From positions 1 to 64,000 of the forward strand of contig CANQDA010000018.1 in NCBI GenBank assembly GCA_947591155.1: a DNA stretch of 64,000 bases. The letters are read 5' to 3'. Below, piece by piece: positions 43,974 through 53,497 of this stretch (positions are counted from its first letter, which is position 1; the number at the start of each line of letters is the position of its first letter). This DNA comes from an uncultured Lachnospiraceae bacterium (GTDB lineage Bacteria; Bacillota; Clostridia; Lachnospirales; Lachnospiraceae). Position numbers and translations under genes: made by a program. Under the pieces are notes generated by a model that saw only the letters and a list, made by a program, of their open reading frames with translations, did no database searches and was not told where the DNA came from.

Positions 43974-45887
43974 TTATTCAGAGAGTTCTTCCCATTTCTC
44001 ATACAGGCCGTCCAGTTCAGAGAGCAGGTCGGCCTTTTCCTGACTCAATTCTGTGCATTTCTGCACGTCGGTGAAGACCTCTTCCTGTGCCATCAGCGCG
44101 TCGATCTCTGCACTGCGTTCTTCCAGAGAGCTGATGCGTTCCTCTGTTTTTTTCAATTCATTTTGGCGTTTGCGCGCAAGCGCCTGCTCTTCCTTGCGGC
44201 GCGCCCAGTCTTCTTTGGACGAGGAAGGAGCCGTGGGCTGATTTGTGACGGAAGCCGGGGCGGAGGAGTAGACCTTTGTCAACTCCTCGACTTTTTCCAG
44301 ATAATAGTCATAATTTCCGATGTAATTGATCAGCATCTGATTCTTCAGTTCCAGGATACGCGTCGCGGTCTGGTTGATGAAGTAGCGGTCGTGCGAGACG
44401 TAGAGCACCGTGCCGGTATAGTTGCGCAGCGCCTCCTCGAGAATTTCCTTCGAGACGATGTCCAGATGGTTCGTCGGCTCATCGAGGATCAGGAAATTTG
44501 CCTTCGAGAGCATGAGGCGCGCCAGGGCAAGCCGTCCGCGCTCGCCGCCGCTCAAGTCGCTGACGCGCTTGAACACGTCGTCCCCGGTGAAGAGGAAAGA
44601 TGCGAGCACATTGCGGATCTCGGTGTTCGTCATGTCCGGGTAGACGTCGGAGATCTCTTCCATGAGCGTCTTCTCCATGTGGAGGAGCTGATGCTCCTGA
44701 TCGTAGTAGCCGATATGCACCTTGCTGCCCAGTGTGAACGCGCCGGTATCCGCCGGGGTCAGCTCGTTCAGGATCTTGAGTATCGTCGTCTTGCCGGTGC
44801 CGTTGTCGCCGATGACCGCGACGCGCTCGCCGCGGCGGATCGTGAAATTCAGATCCGAGAAGAGCGGGTTGCCCGGGAAGGATTTGGACAGATGCTCGAC
44901 GGTCAGCACGTCGTTGCCGCTTGTGATCTGCGGAGTAAAGTGCAGATGCATGTCCGAGCGGACTTCTGAAGGCTTCTCCAGTACTTCGATCTTGCCCAGC
45001 ATCTTTTCGCGGCTCTCCGCGCGTTTGATGGATTTCTCGCGGTTGAAGGATTTCAGCTTCGCGATGACGGCCTCCTGGTGTTTGATCTCCTGCTGCTGAT
45101 TCAGGTACGCGCGCCAGGCAGCCTCGCGCAGCTGCGCCTTTTTCTCCGCGTAGGCGGTATAGTTGCCTGAAAAAACGGAAAGCTTCCCATTGTCGATCTC
45201 AATGATCTTCGTGGCGACACGGTTCAGAAAATAGCGGTCGTGCGCGACGATCAGCACCGCGCCGCTGTAGGTCATCAGATAGTTTTCTAACCATGCGATC
45301 GAATTCAGGTCCAAATGGTTCGTCGGCTCGTCGAGCAGCAGGATGTCGGGCGCGGAGAGCAGCAGCCGTCCGAGGGCGACGCGCGTCTTCTGCCCGCCGG
45401 AGAGCGTGCAGATCTGCTTGTCAAATTCATCTTCGGTAAAGCCAAGCCCTTTCAGGATGCCGACCACCTCGCTGCGGACGGCATAACCGTTGCCGTGCTC
45501 AAATTCCACCGAGACGCGGTTGTACTGCTCCATGAGATCGGAGAGCGCGTCGCCGGTGAGATGTTTCATCTCGTGCTCCATCGAGCGCAGCCGCTGTTCC
45601 ATCTGCAGAAGCTCCTGCTTTACGCTGAGCAGCTCGGCATAGATGGTCTGCGTGCTGTTGACGTCCTGATGCTGTTCGAGGTAGCCGAGCGTTTTGCCTT
45701 TCGTGAGCGCGACGACGCCCGTATCCGGCTCTGATTCGCCGACGATAATGCGCAACAGCGTCGTCTTGCCCGCGCCGTTGATGCCGACGATGGCGGCCTT
45801 CTCGTGGTCCTCAATGTGAAACGAGGCGCCCGAGAGGATGACGTCCGTGCCGAAGGATTTCGATATATTCTGACAGGAAAGTATCAT
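43974..45887 (-). CDS. ABC-F family ATPase (ribosome-associated)
   Basis: A 637-residue protein with two ABC domains and no membrane segments. Walker A motifs are GINGAGKTT and GDNGTGKTT, signatures LSGGQKTR and LSGGERGR, and both Walker B motifs read LLDEPTNHLD or close to it. The linker between the domains is helical and basic, and a coiled C-terminal tail of about 100 residues follows. This fits housekeeping ABC-F proteins of the YdiF/Uup kind, which act on the ribosome E site. Resistance-type function cannot be excluded but is not indicated. AAGGAG ribosome site. Confidence 0.93.
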   Translation of the reverse strand: MILSCQNISKSFGTDVILSGASFHIEDHEKAAIVGINGAGKTTLLRIIVGESEPDTGVVALTKGKTLGYLEQHQDVNSTQTIYAELLSVKQELLQMEQRLRSMEHEMKHLTGDALSDLMEQYNRVSVEFEHGNGYAVRSEVVGILKGLGFTEDEFDKQICTLSGGQKTRVALGRLLLSAPDILLLDEPTNHLDLNSIAWLENYLMTYSGAVLIVAHDRYFLNRVATKIIEIDNGKLSVFSGNYTAYAEKKAQLREAAWRAYLNQQQEIKHQEAVIAKLKSFNREKSIKRAESREKMLGKIEVLEKPSEVRSDMHLHFTPQITSGNDVLTVEHLSKSFPGNPLFSDLNFTIRRGERVAVIGDNGTGKTTILKILNELTPADTGAFTLGSKVHIGYYDQEHQLLHMEKTLMEEISDVYPDMTNTEIRNVLASFLFTGDDVFKRVSDLSGGERGRLALARLMLSKANFLILDEPTNHLDIVSKEILEEALRNYTGTVLYVSHDRYFINQTATRILELKNQMLINYIGNYDYYLEKVEELTKVYSSAPASVTNQPTAPSSSKEDWARRKEEQALARKRQNELKKTEERISSLEERSAEIDALMAQEEVFTDVQKCTELSQEKADLLSELDGLYEKWEELSE

Positions 45888-45991
45888 GAAGATGCTCCTT
45901 TTATATTTGTGTGAAAAATGCGAAGCAAATAAGCTTCAGACATAATTATACAGAAAATCAGGAAAAAGACAATAAGCAAAAGAAATCCTGC

Positions 45992-46019
45992 TTGAATAAA
46001 ATGAAGCAGATGTTATACT
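45992..46019 (+). promoter_or_regulatory. Promoter of potassium channel gene
   Basis: -35 TTGAAT (45992-45997), 16-bp spacer, -10 TATACT (46014-46019). It lies inside the longest open frame, which shows that the frame's earlier ATG codons are not used. Confidence 0.6.
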
Positions 46020-46075
46020 GTATATATGTGGCTTTTGTGAAGCAACACTATTTGCCTGTGGATATGAGGTTTTTT

Positions 46076-47281
46076 ATGTTTGACGGAATAAAACAGAAGA
46101 AAAAACGCATTTTTGACATCATCCAGATTGGCAATGCCGGGGATTTCCCGAGCATTCTGTTTGACGTGCTGATGACGGTCGCGATCCTGTGCAACCTGTT
46201 CATCGCGATCTTCGACACGTTCGAGGCGTCTGCAAGCTACAAATGGCTGCTCCATACGCTGGAGTGCGTCACGGTGGTCGGGTTCACGGTGGAGTATGTG
46301 CTTCGTGTCTGGACGGCGGATTACCTGTATCCGGGGATGTCGGTGGCAAGGGCGAGGTGGAAGTATGTGCTTTCCTTCACCGGGATCATCGACCTGCTGT
46401 CGTTCCTGCCGTTTTACCTTCCGATCTTTTTCCCGGCGGGGATCGTGGCGTTCCGCATGTTCCGCGTGATCCGGATCTTCCGCTTGTTCCGGGTCAATCG
46501 ATACTATGACGCCTTCAATGTCATCTCGGACGTGCTCCGGCGCAAGAGGGGGCAAATCGTGTCGTCGGTCCTGATCATATTGATACTGATGACGGCGTCC
46601 TCCCTGTGCATGTACGGACTGGAGCATGAAGCGCAGCCGGAAGTGTTCAAGAATGCGTTCTCCGGCTTCTGGTGGTCGGTGTCCACGTTGTTGACGGTCG
46701 GATACGGGGACATTTATCCGGTCACGGTGGCCGGGCGCATTTTCGGTATTATCATCACCTTCCTCGGCGTCGGCATGGTGGCGATCCCTACCGGTATTCT
46801 CTCCGCCGGATTCGTTGAGCAGTACGCGACGATCCGTGAGTCGGCGAATTATCTTCTGAATGAGGAGATGCGCTTTGTACGGCTGCAGATCGGACATGGG
46901 CATCCCTGGATCGGACAGAAGGTGGACAGCCTGAAGCTTCCGAAGGGACTGTTTCTCGCGATGATCCAAAGACCGGACGGAACGATGCTCGCGCCTTACG
47001 CGGACACGCTGGTCGGGGAGGGCGACGCGGTCGTTTTGAGCGCAGAGTCCGGCGCGGATCACAGCAGTCTCACTCTGCGAGAGATCATTCTCGGCGAGAC
47101 GCATCCGTGGAACGGCTGCAGGATACGCGATCTCGACCTGTCGCGCCAGACGCTGATCGTCATGATCCGCAGGGACGGCGATCCGCTTGTGCCAAGGGGC
47201 GACACGGTGCTGCAGGAGAAGGACGAAGTATTTCTGTGTACGAGGAAGAACATTGCGGATTCGAAGCTGATCCGGCTGTGA
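46076..47281 (+). CDS. Voltage-gated-type potassium channel with RCK_C-like domains
   Basis: About 401 residues. Six transmembrane helices are visible, with an Arg-rich S4 (FRMFRVIRIFRLFRVNRYY) and the K+ selectivity filter TVGYGD (near residue 206). The cytoplasmic C-terminus carries two TrkA_C/RCK_C-like modules (VGEGDAVVLS and LQEKDEVFLC). It should be a gated K+ channel of the Kv/KvAP type with ligand-binding tails. ATG at 46076 is preferred, with GAGG upstream and a promoter at 45992. Confidence 0.9.
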   Translation: MFDGIKQKKKRIFDIIQIGNAGDFPSILFDVLMTVAILCNLFIAIFDTFEASASYKWLLHTLECVTVVGFTVEYVLRVWTADYLYPGMSVARARWKYVLSFTGIIDLLSFLPFYLPIFFPAGIVAFRMFRVIRIFRLFRVNRYYDAFNVISDVLRRKRGQIVSSVLIILILMTASSLCMYGLEHEAQPEVFKNAFSGFWWSVSTLLTVGYGDIYPVTVAGRIFGIIITFLGVGMVAIPTGILSAGFVEQYATIRESANYLLNEEMRFVRLQIGHGHPWIGQKVDSLKLPKGLFLAMIQRPDGTMLAPYADTLVGEGDAVVLSAESGADHSSLTLREIILGETHPWNGCRIRDLDLSRQTLIVMIRRDGDPLVPRGDTVLQEKDEVFLCTRKNIADSKLIRL

Positions 47282-47310
47282 TTGACAAGAAATAGACAGG
47301 CAGTTATAAT
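47282..47310 (+). promoter_or_regulatory. Promoter of rex
   Basis: Consensus -35 TTGACA (47282-47287), 17-bp spacer, consensus -10 TATAAT (47305-47310). No clear Rex operator (TTGTTAA-N4-TTAACAA) overlaps it, so autoregulation is not evident. Confidence 0.8.
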
Positions 47311-47370
47311 ATTTCTGAATGATAACGTGTTGCTTGTGGAGAGAACGGTTGCGGAAGAAGAGGACAGAAC

Positions 47371-48009
47371 GTGGAAGATCATGAGATTTCAAAAGTGGTA
47401 GTCAAACGGCTGCCGCGCTATTATCGATACCTGGGAGACCTGCTGGAGAAAAAAGTGGAGCGAATCTCATCGGGCGAGCTGAGCGAGCTGATGGGCGTCA
47501 CCGCGTCGCAGATCCGCCAGGATCTGAACAATTTCGGGGGCTTCGGACAGCAGGGTTACGGCTACAATGTGAAGTATCTGTATACAGAGATCGGCAAGAT
47601 CCTCGGATTGGACAAGGTCTACAATATGATCATCGTCGGGGCGGGCAATCTCGGACAGGCGCTTGCCAACTATGTGAAATTCGAGAAGCGCGGATTCTGG
47701 ATCAAGGGAATCTTTGACAACAATCCGAAGCTCTGCGGGCGTACGGTTCGCGGAATCGAGATCCGCATGACGGACGAGCTCCCGCAGTTTATCCGGGAGC
47801 ATAAGATACAGATCGCCGCGCTGACGCTCCCGAAGAGCGGCGCAGAGGTGATCGCTCCGATCCTTGTGGAGAACGGGATAAAGGCGATCTGGAATTTTGC
47901 GCACACGGACCTGCACGTGCCGTCGAATGTCATCGTGGAAAACGTGCATCTCTCGGAAAGCTTGATGCAGCTGTCTTACAACCTGAACCATTTGGAACCC
48001 ATGAACTGA
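47371..48009 (+). CDS. rex: Redox-sensing transcriptional repressor Rex
   Basis: A 212-residue protein with the Rex winged helix (RLPRYYRYLGDLLEKKVERI; TASQIRQDLNNFGGFGQQGYGY) and a Rossmann domain with GAGNLGQAL. It senses the NADH/NAD+ ratio and represses fermentation and respiration genes. Starts at GTG 47371 with a purine-rich ribosome site. It is followed by the NAD(P)HX repair gene, a fitting redox neighbour. Confidence 0.97.
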   Translation: MEDHEISKVVVKRLPRYYRYLGDLLEKKVERISSGELSELMGVTASQIRQDLNNFGGFGQQGYGYNVKYLYTEIGKILGLDKVYNMIIVGAGNLGQALANYVKFEKRGFWIKGIFDNNPKLCGRTVRGIEIRMTDELPQFIREHKIQIAALTLPKSGAEVIAPILVENGIKAIWNFAHTDLHVPSNVIVENVHLSESLMQLSYNLNHLEPMN

Positions 48010-48060
48010 ATGATCTGTATGAAGTCAGCGGAATCGACAACACAGAACAGGCGACGACAG

Positions 48061-48094
48061 GCCGGCGGGAAAGAGCTCTGCCGGCTTTCCTTTT
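48061..48094 (+). terminator. Terminator of rex
   Basis: GCCGGC (48061-48066) pairs with GCCGGC (48080-48085), followed by TTTCCTTTT. Confidence 0.65.
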
Positions 48095-48164
48095 ACTTAT
48101 GGTATTGTAGAAAAGTGCCGAACGATATGCAGAAACAATGAGCTGGAGGAAAGGAGAGCGGCAG

Positions 48165-49742
48165 ATGGAATTTTTACTGAACGCGGAACAGATGAAGCAT
48201 TGCGACAGCGACACGATCGAGAAGATTGGGATTCCGTCGCTCGTGCTGATGGAGCGGGCGGCGCTCTCCGTCGTAGATGAGATCCGCCGGGCAAACTGCG
48301 ATCTCCGGTCGGTGCTTGTGGTCTGCGGCTCCGGCAACAACGGCGGGGATGGTTTCGCCGTGGCGCGCCTGCTTGACGAACAGGGCGTGCGCGTGACGGT
48401 CGCCTTTGTCGGGAACGAGGAGTCGATGACGGAGGAGACCGCGACACAGAGACAGATCTGCGAAAATTGCGGGATAAAAATCAGCAGTAATTTCATGACA
48501 CGTGAATATACTGTTATAGTAGACGCCATTTTCGGCATCGGGATGTCACGGACAGCGCAGGGAAGGTACGCACAGGTCATCGACTGGATCAACCAGCAGT
48601 CCGCGTTCAAGGTGGCGGTGGATATTCCGTCCGGCGTGAGCGCGGACACGGGCGCGATCCTCGGACTTGCCGTGGAGGCGGACCTAACGGTCACCTTTGC
48701 GTACCGAAAGATCGGTCAGGTATTGTTTCCGGGGACGGAGTTCTGCGGAAAGGTCGTGCGCCGGGAGATCGGCATCACGGCGGATCGCTTTCAGCGCGGG
48801 ATCCCGAGCGTCTTTACTTATGGGGAGGAGGATCTCTCCAGGATCGCGAGGCGCAGACCATACTCCAACAAGGGTACTTATGGGAAAGTATTGCTGATCG
48901 CAGGCAGCCGCGGGATGAGCGGGGCCGCGTGTCTCTGCGCGATGGCGGCCTACCGCAGCGGGAGCGGACTGGTGCGCGTGTTCACGCCGGAGTGCAATCG
49001 TGAGATCATACAGACATATCTCCCTGAGGCGATCGTCACGACTTACAGCGACGACTGCATTTCGACAGGAGGACAGACCAACGGGATCGGTGAAGGAATC
49101 CCGCATTATAGCGAGGATCGCTTTCCCGCGAGAGAACTGCAGGAAGCCCTTGCATGGTCGGATGTGACAGGAATCGGCCCTGGATTCGGGACCGGACACC
49201 TGTCGGAGAAGATCCTCACGACGGTGCTTTCAGAATATCAAAAACCGCTCGTGATCGACGCGGACGGTCTGAACCTGTTGTCTGGACACATGGAGCTTTT
49301 ATACGAAACAAAAGCGTCTGTGATCCTGACGCCGCACATCGGGGAGATGATGCGGCTCACCGACAGCACAAAGGAGGAGATCCTGGAGGATATTCTGCGG
49401 ACGGCGAGACAGTTTGCGCGGGAGTACGGCGTGGTCTGCGCGCTGAAGGACGCGCGCACGATCGCCTCGGACGGATCGAGAGTCTACGTGAATACCTCGG
49501 GCAACAACGGAATGGCGGTCGGAGGCTCCGGAGATATTCTGACCGGCGTGATCTGCGGATTGCTGGCACAGCGGATGCCGGCGTTTGACGCGACTGCACT
49601 CGGAGTTTACCTGCACGGACTGGCGGGGGACGCCGCGCAGGAGAAGCGCAGCGCTTACGGCATGATCGCGCGCGACATCGCGGATCAGATCGGCGAAGTG
49701 CTGAAGCGGATCGATGAGATAGAGGACAGAAAGGAAGAATGA
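48165..49742 (+). CDS. nnrD: Bifunctional NAD(P)HX epimerase / dehydratase
   Basis: About 525 residues. The N-terminal YjeF_N epimerase domain (CGSGNNGGDGFAVARLL) is fused to the C-terminal ribokinase-fold ADP-dependent dehydratase (NNGMAVGGSGDILTGVICGL, near 454). It repairs hydrated NADH and NADPH. ATG 48165, 8 nt after AAGGAG, is chosen over an earlier ATG. alr follows closely, a common Clostridia order. The acpS gene that often precedes it is absent here. Confidence 0.94.
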   Translation: MEFLLNAEQMKHCDSDTIEKIGIPSLVLMERAALSVVDEIRRANCDLRSVLVVCGSGNNGGDGFAVARLLDEQGVRVTVAFVGNEESMTEETATQRQICENCGIKISSNFMTREYTVIVDAIFGIGMSRTAQGRYAQVIDWINQQSAFKVAVDIPSGVSADTGAILGLAVEADLTVTFAYRKIGQVLFPGTEFCGKVVRREIGITADRFQRGIPSVFTYGEEDLSRIARRRPYSNKGTYGKVLLIAGSRGMSGAACLCAMAAYRSGSGLVRVFTPECNREIIQTYLPEAIVTTYSDDCISTGGQTNGIGEGIPHYSEDRFPARELQEALAWSDVTGIGPGFGTGHLSEKILTTVLSEYQKPLVIDADGLNLLSGHMELLYETKASVILTPHIGEMMRLTDSTKEEILEDILRTARQFAREYGVVCALKDARTIASDGSRVYVNTSGNNGMAVGGSGDILTGVICGLLAQRMPAFDATALGVYLHGLAGDAAQEKRSAYGMIARDIADQIGEVLKRIDEIEDRKEE

Positions 49743-49809
49743 CTGAGCAATGCGGGACAGATGGGAGCATAAAAGCCCCGCGACCCGCATTGAAATGGAG
49801 GACAGAAGG

Positions 49810-50934
49810 ATGAGCAACGGAAGAGTCAGCGCATATATTCATATGGGAGCGATCGCCGAGAACTTTCGGCGGATGAAGGACAATCTCCGGGAAGGCGTAC
49901 AGATGATTGCGGTCATCAAGACAGACGGTTACGGCCACGGCGCGGTGCCGATCGCAAGGATGACAGAGCAGTACGACTACATATGGGGATATGCGGTCGC
50001 GGCGGCTTCCGAGGCGTTTGTGCTGCGCGAGGCTGGGATCACAAAGCCGATCCTGATCCTCGGCTATACCTTTGCGGAGGATTATCCGGCGATGGCTGCG
50101 CGGGGCATACGCCCGACGATCTTCACAGTCGATATGGCGCGGGAGTTTTCGGAAGCCGCGGCGGCGGTCGGGGTACATGCTCCGGTTCATCTGGCGGTAG
50201 ATACCGGGATGTCGCGCATCGGCGTGGCGGACAATGACGACGGAGCGGAGATCGTCCGACAGATCCGCGCCTGTTCGCAGATTCAGATCGAAGGCGTGTT
50301 TACCCACTTCGCTCGGGCCGACGAGACGGACAAGAGTTTCGCGAGACGACAGCTGGAGCGCTTCTCTGCCTTCTGCGATCGTCTGGAGAAAGATGGGTTG
50401 AGCGGATTTTTGCGGCACTGTTCGAACAGCGCCGGGATCATGGAGCTGCCGGAAGCGAACATGGACCTTGTACGTGCCGGTATCAGTATTTACGGAATTT
50501 ATCCCTCCGGGGAGATGGATCGAAGCTTTGCGCTTTCTCCGGCAATGGAGCTGAAGTCGCATGTGGTCTATATCAAGACATTGGAAGCGGGAACGCCGAT
50601 CAGCTACGGCGGAACGTTTGTGACGCCGCGCGCAATGCGTGTGGCTACGGTTCCGGTCGGCTACGGCGACGGCTATCCGAGAAGTCTGAGCAGCAAGGGC
50701 CATGTTCTGATACGCGGGAAGAAAGCGCCGATCCTCGGCCGCGTCTGTATGGATCAGTTCATGGTGGACGTGTCTGACATAGAGGACGCGCAGCTGCTCG
50801 ACGAGGTGACGCTTCTGGGGCGCGACGGGGACGCGCAGATCACGATCGAGGAGCTGGACGCGCTCTCTGGGCGCTTTCCTTATGAGTTTGTCTGTGATAT
50901 CGGAAAGAGAGTGCCGCGAGTCTATATTGATTAA
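49810..50934 (+). CDS. alr: Alanine racemase
   Basis: About 374 residues, fold-type III PLP enzyme. The PLP lysine is in AVIKTDGYGHGA (near 36), and the catalytic Tyr region precedes the C-terminal GRVCMDQFMVDV. It makes D-alanine for the cell wall. ATG 49810 with GGAGG upstream is preferred to an earlier in-frame ATG at 49750. It is also the internal reference for the vanT fragment at 41822. Confidence 0.97.
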   Translation: MSNGRVSAYIHMGAIAENFRRMKDNLREGVQMIAVIKTDGYGHGAVPIARMTEQYDYIWGYAVAAASEAFVLREAGITKPILILGYTFAEDYPAMAARGIRPTIFTVDMAREFSEAAAAVGVHAPVHLAVDTGMSRIGVADNDDGAEIVRQIRACSQIQIEGVFTHFARADETDKSFARRQLERFSAFCDRLEKDGLSGFLRHCSNSAGIMELPEANMDLVRAGISIYGIYPSGEMDRSFALSPAMELKSHVVYIKTLEAGTPISYGGTFVTPRAMRVATVPVGYGDGYPRSLSSKGHVLIRGKKAPILGRVCMDQFMVDVSDIEDAQLLDEVTLLGRDGDAQITIEELDALSGRFPYEFVCDIGKRVPRVYID

Positions 50935-51024
50935 ATGTTTTTATACTCACATGAATATACAAAAGAAACAGGGAGATACTTAAGGTAACAAACGGAAAAA
51001 TCCTTGTATCGGAGTGTGAGTTTT

Positions 51025-51372
51025 GTGAATATCAGAAGAGGCGACATTTTTTACGCGGATCTGAGGCCTGTGGTCGGTTCGGAGCAGGGCGGCGTACGCC
51101 CGGTGCTCATCATCCAGAACGATGTGGGTAACCGTCACAGCCCGACCGTGATCTGCGCGGCGATCACATCGAAGATGAACAAGGCGAAGCTGCCCACGCA
51201 TGTCGAGATCGAGTCGGGACGCTATCAGATCGTCCGGGATTCCGTGATTCTGCTGGAACAGCTGCGCACGATCGACAAACGGCGTCTGAAGGACCGGGTG
51301 TGCCATCTGGATATGGAGATGCTCGAACGCGTTGACAAGGCCCTTCAGGTTAGTCTGGAGCTGCTTACATAG
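51025..51372 (+). CDS. ndoA: EndoA/MazF-type endoribonuclease toxin
   Basis: About 115 residues with the MazF/PemK core: [29 protein letters not shown], the active Thr/Ser region [18 protein letters not shown] and a C-terminal [14 protein letters not shown] 51025 is preferred, with GGAG upstream. In Bacillus and many relatives the antitoxin gene lies between alr and ndoA; here only 90 nt separate them and no antitoxin ORF fits. Confidence 0.93.
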   Translation: MNIRRGDIFYADLRPVVGSEQGGVRPVLIIQNDVGNRHSPTVICAAITSKMNKAKLPTHVEIESGRYQIVRDSVILLEQLRTIDKRRLKDRVCHLDMEMLERVDKALQVSLELLT

Positions 51373-51387
51373 GGCGAATAGTAAAAC

Positions 51388-51416
51388 TTGACGAACGCAG
51401 ATGAAGATGTTATATT
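51388..51416 (+). promoter_or_regulatory. Promoter of CBS-domain membrane protein
   Basis: -35 TTGACG (51388-51393), 17-bp spacer, -10 TATATT (51411-51416). Confidence 0.65.
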
Positions 51417-51465
51417 AAATCAATGTACCTGAGGATACAGTTTTATTTAAGGAGTAACACATTTT

Positions 51466-52752
51466 ATGGACAGTGACACTGGCCGATTGGCCGGTACGAT
51501 TCTTTTGGCAGCGCTGTTGCTGACGGATTTTATCATGACCGCCTTTCACGCGGCGATGGACGCCGCGTCGGACGCGGAGCTTCAGTCGATTTGTCAGGAG
51601 GCGGGAAAGACACCGGACAGGGTTCTTGAGCTGAAGGATCGCCCGGGGCGCATGGTCTCCGCGAACTGGCTGACGCACACGGCGGCGTGCATTGCCGCAG
51701 GCGTGTTGGGAGTGTGCGTTTATACGGGCGCGCCCCTGTTTCTGACGCTCCCGATCCTTCTGGTCGTGTGTTATCTGATCGGGAATTCTGTTCCGAGAAT
51801 GTTGGGGCGCAGATACCTCCGACGTTTTGTGTTATCCGGGTTTTCCTCTGCAGGCGCTGTGATGACGGTGCTTTTTCCGTTTACATATCTGCTGACGCTT
51901 GTGACAAACCTCTTTGCGAAGCTGTTTGGGATCGATCCTCATGCTTTCGAGCAGGAAGTGACGGAGGATGAGATCATCTCAATGGTGAACGAGGGGCATG
52001 AGCAGGGCGTACTGGACGCGAAAGAGGCGGAGATGATCCAGAACATCTTCGAGCTGGACGACAAGAAAGCAGAAGATATCATGACGCGCCGCAAGAATAT
52101 CATTGATATCAGCGGGACGACGAATCTGCGCGACGCGATCGCTTTCATGGTGGAGCAGACGGTTTCGCGCTTTCCGGTCTACGATGACAACATTGACAAT
52201 ATCATCGGCGTGCTTCATTTCAAGGACGCGATGAAGTTCCACACGATGAACGAGTACGACGACTGGCAGATCCGCGATATCCCGGAGCTTTTGCGCAAGG
52301 TGCGTTTCATTCCCGAGACGCGCGGCATCCACGACCTGTTTCGCAGTATGCAGGCGGAGAAGCTGCAGATGGTGATCGTGGTCGACGAGTACGGCCAGAC
52401 GGCGGGACTCGTGACGATGGAAGATATTCTGGAGGAGATCGTCGGAAACATTCAGGACGAGTATGACAACGAGCAGCCGATGATCCGGCGGGAGGCAGAC
52501 GGCGTTTATCTGATGGACGGCATGGCGCCGCTGGACGAGGTTGTGGACGAGCTCGAACTTTCCCTCGAGGACGATGAGAAGGAGTACGATACGCTGAACG
52601 GACTGCTGATCTCAAGGCTCGACCGGATCCCCGCGGACGGGGAACAGGCTGAGGTCATGGCAGGAGGCTATCGATTCCAGATCGTGAAGGTAGAGAACAA
52701 GATGATCCGTCTTGTCAAAATAACAAAATACGAAGAACAGGAAAAGGAGTGA
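51466..52752 (+). CDS. CNNM/CBS/CorC-domain membrane protein
   Basis: A 428-residue protein of the hemolysin C / CorC type. Three or four N-terminal helices of a CNNM-like domain come first, then a CBS pair (AEDIMTRRKNIIDI ... QMVIVVDEYGQTAGLVTMED), then a C-terminal CorC_HlyC domain (YDTLNGLLISRLDRIP). Relatives are proposed Mg2+ or divalent-cation exporters. It is followed at 11 nt by yebC. Confidence 0.9.
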   Translation: MDSDTGRLAGTILLAALLLTDFIMTAFHAAMDAASDAELQSICQEAGKTPDRVLELKDRPGRMVSANWLTHTAACIAAGVLGVCVYTGAPLFLTLPILLVVCYLIGNSVPRMLGRRYLRRFVLSGFSSAGAVMTVLFPFTYLLTLVTNLFAKLFGIDPHAFEQEVTEDEIISMVNEGHEQGVLDAKEAEMIQNIFELDDKKAEDIMTRRKNIIDISGTTNLRDAIAFMVEQTVSRFPVYDDNIDNIIGVLHFKDAMKFHTMNEYDDWQIRDIPELLRKVRFIPETRGIHDLFRSMQAEKLQMVIVVDEYGQTAGLVTMEDILEEIVGNIQDEYDNEQPMIRREADGVYLMDGMAPLDEVVDELELSLEDDEKEYDTLNGLLISRLDRIPADGEQAEVMAGGYRFQIVKVENKMIRLVKITKYEEQEKE

Positions 52753-52762
52753 CATTTGGCTT

Positions 52763-53491
52763 ATGTCAGGACATTCAAAATTTGCGAATATCAAGCACAA
52801 GAAGGAGAAAAACGACGCGGCGAAGGGCAAGATCTTCACGATCATCGGCCGTGAGATCGCGGTGGCGGTCAAGGAGGGCGGTTCGGATCCGGCGAACAAC
52901 AGCCGTCTGCGCGATATCATCGCGAAGGCGAAGGCCAACAACATGCCGAACGACACGATCGACCGTGGCATCAAAAAGGCGGCCGGCGAGCTCGGCTCCG
53001 TAAACTATGAGTACGTTACATACGAAGGCTACGGCCCGGGCGGCATCGCGATCATCGTCGAGGCGCTGACCGACAACAAGAACCGCACGGCTTCCAATGT
53101 GCGCAACGCGTTTACGAAGGGCAGCGGCAGCATCGGCACGCAGGGATGTGTCTCCTACATGTTCGATCAGAAAGGCCAGATCATCATCGACAAGGAAGAG
53201 TGCGATATGGATGCGGACGATCTGATGATGACCGCGCTTGACGCCGGAGCGGACGACTTCTCCGAGGAAGAGGACAGCTTTGAGATCCTCACGGCGCCGG
53301 ACGACTTCAGCGAGGTGCGTCAGGCCCTTGAGAACGCCGGCATTACGATGGCTTCCGCCGAGGTCACGATGATCCCGCAAAATTATGTCGCGCTGACGGA
53401 TGAGAACGCGCTGAGACAGCTGAATCGGACGCTCGACATGCTTGATGAGGACGACGACGTCCAGGCGGTCTACACGAATCTGGAGGAGTAG
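52763..53491 (+). CDS. yebC: YebC/PmpR-family regulator
   Basis: A 242-residue protein with the standard start MSGHSKFANIKHKKEKNDAA and the conserved YEGYGPGGIAIIVE. The family includes DNA-binding regulators and, for some YebC members, a role in translating proline stretches. An acidic segment (DMDADDLMM...) precedes the C-terminal domain. Likely in an operon with the genes on both sides. Confidence 0.96.
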   Translation: MSGHSKFANIKHKKEKNDAAKGKIFTIIGREIAVAVKEGGSDPANNSRLRDIIAKAKANNMPNDTIDRGIKKAAGELGSVNYEYVTYEGYGPGGIAIIVEALTDNKNRTASNVRNAFTKGSGSIGTQGCVSYMFDQKGQIIIDKEECDMDADDLMMTALDAGADDFSEEEDSFEILTAPDDFSEVRQALENAGITMASAEVTMIPQNYVALTDENALRQLNRTLDMLDEDDDVQAVYTNLEE

Positions 53492-53497
53492 ACGGAC

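Noticed and set aside
47311..47370. Rex operator in the rex leader
   Set aside because: ATAAC and GTTGC-like pieces occur, but no TTGTTAA-N4-TTAACAA dyad can be built.
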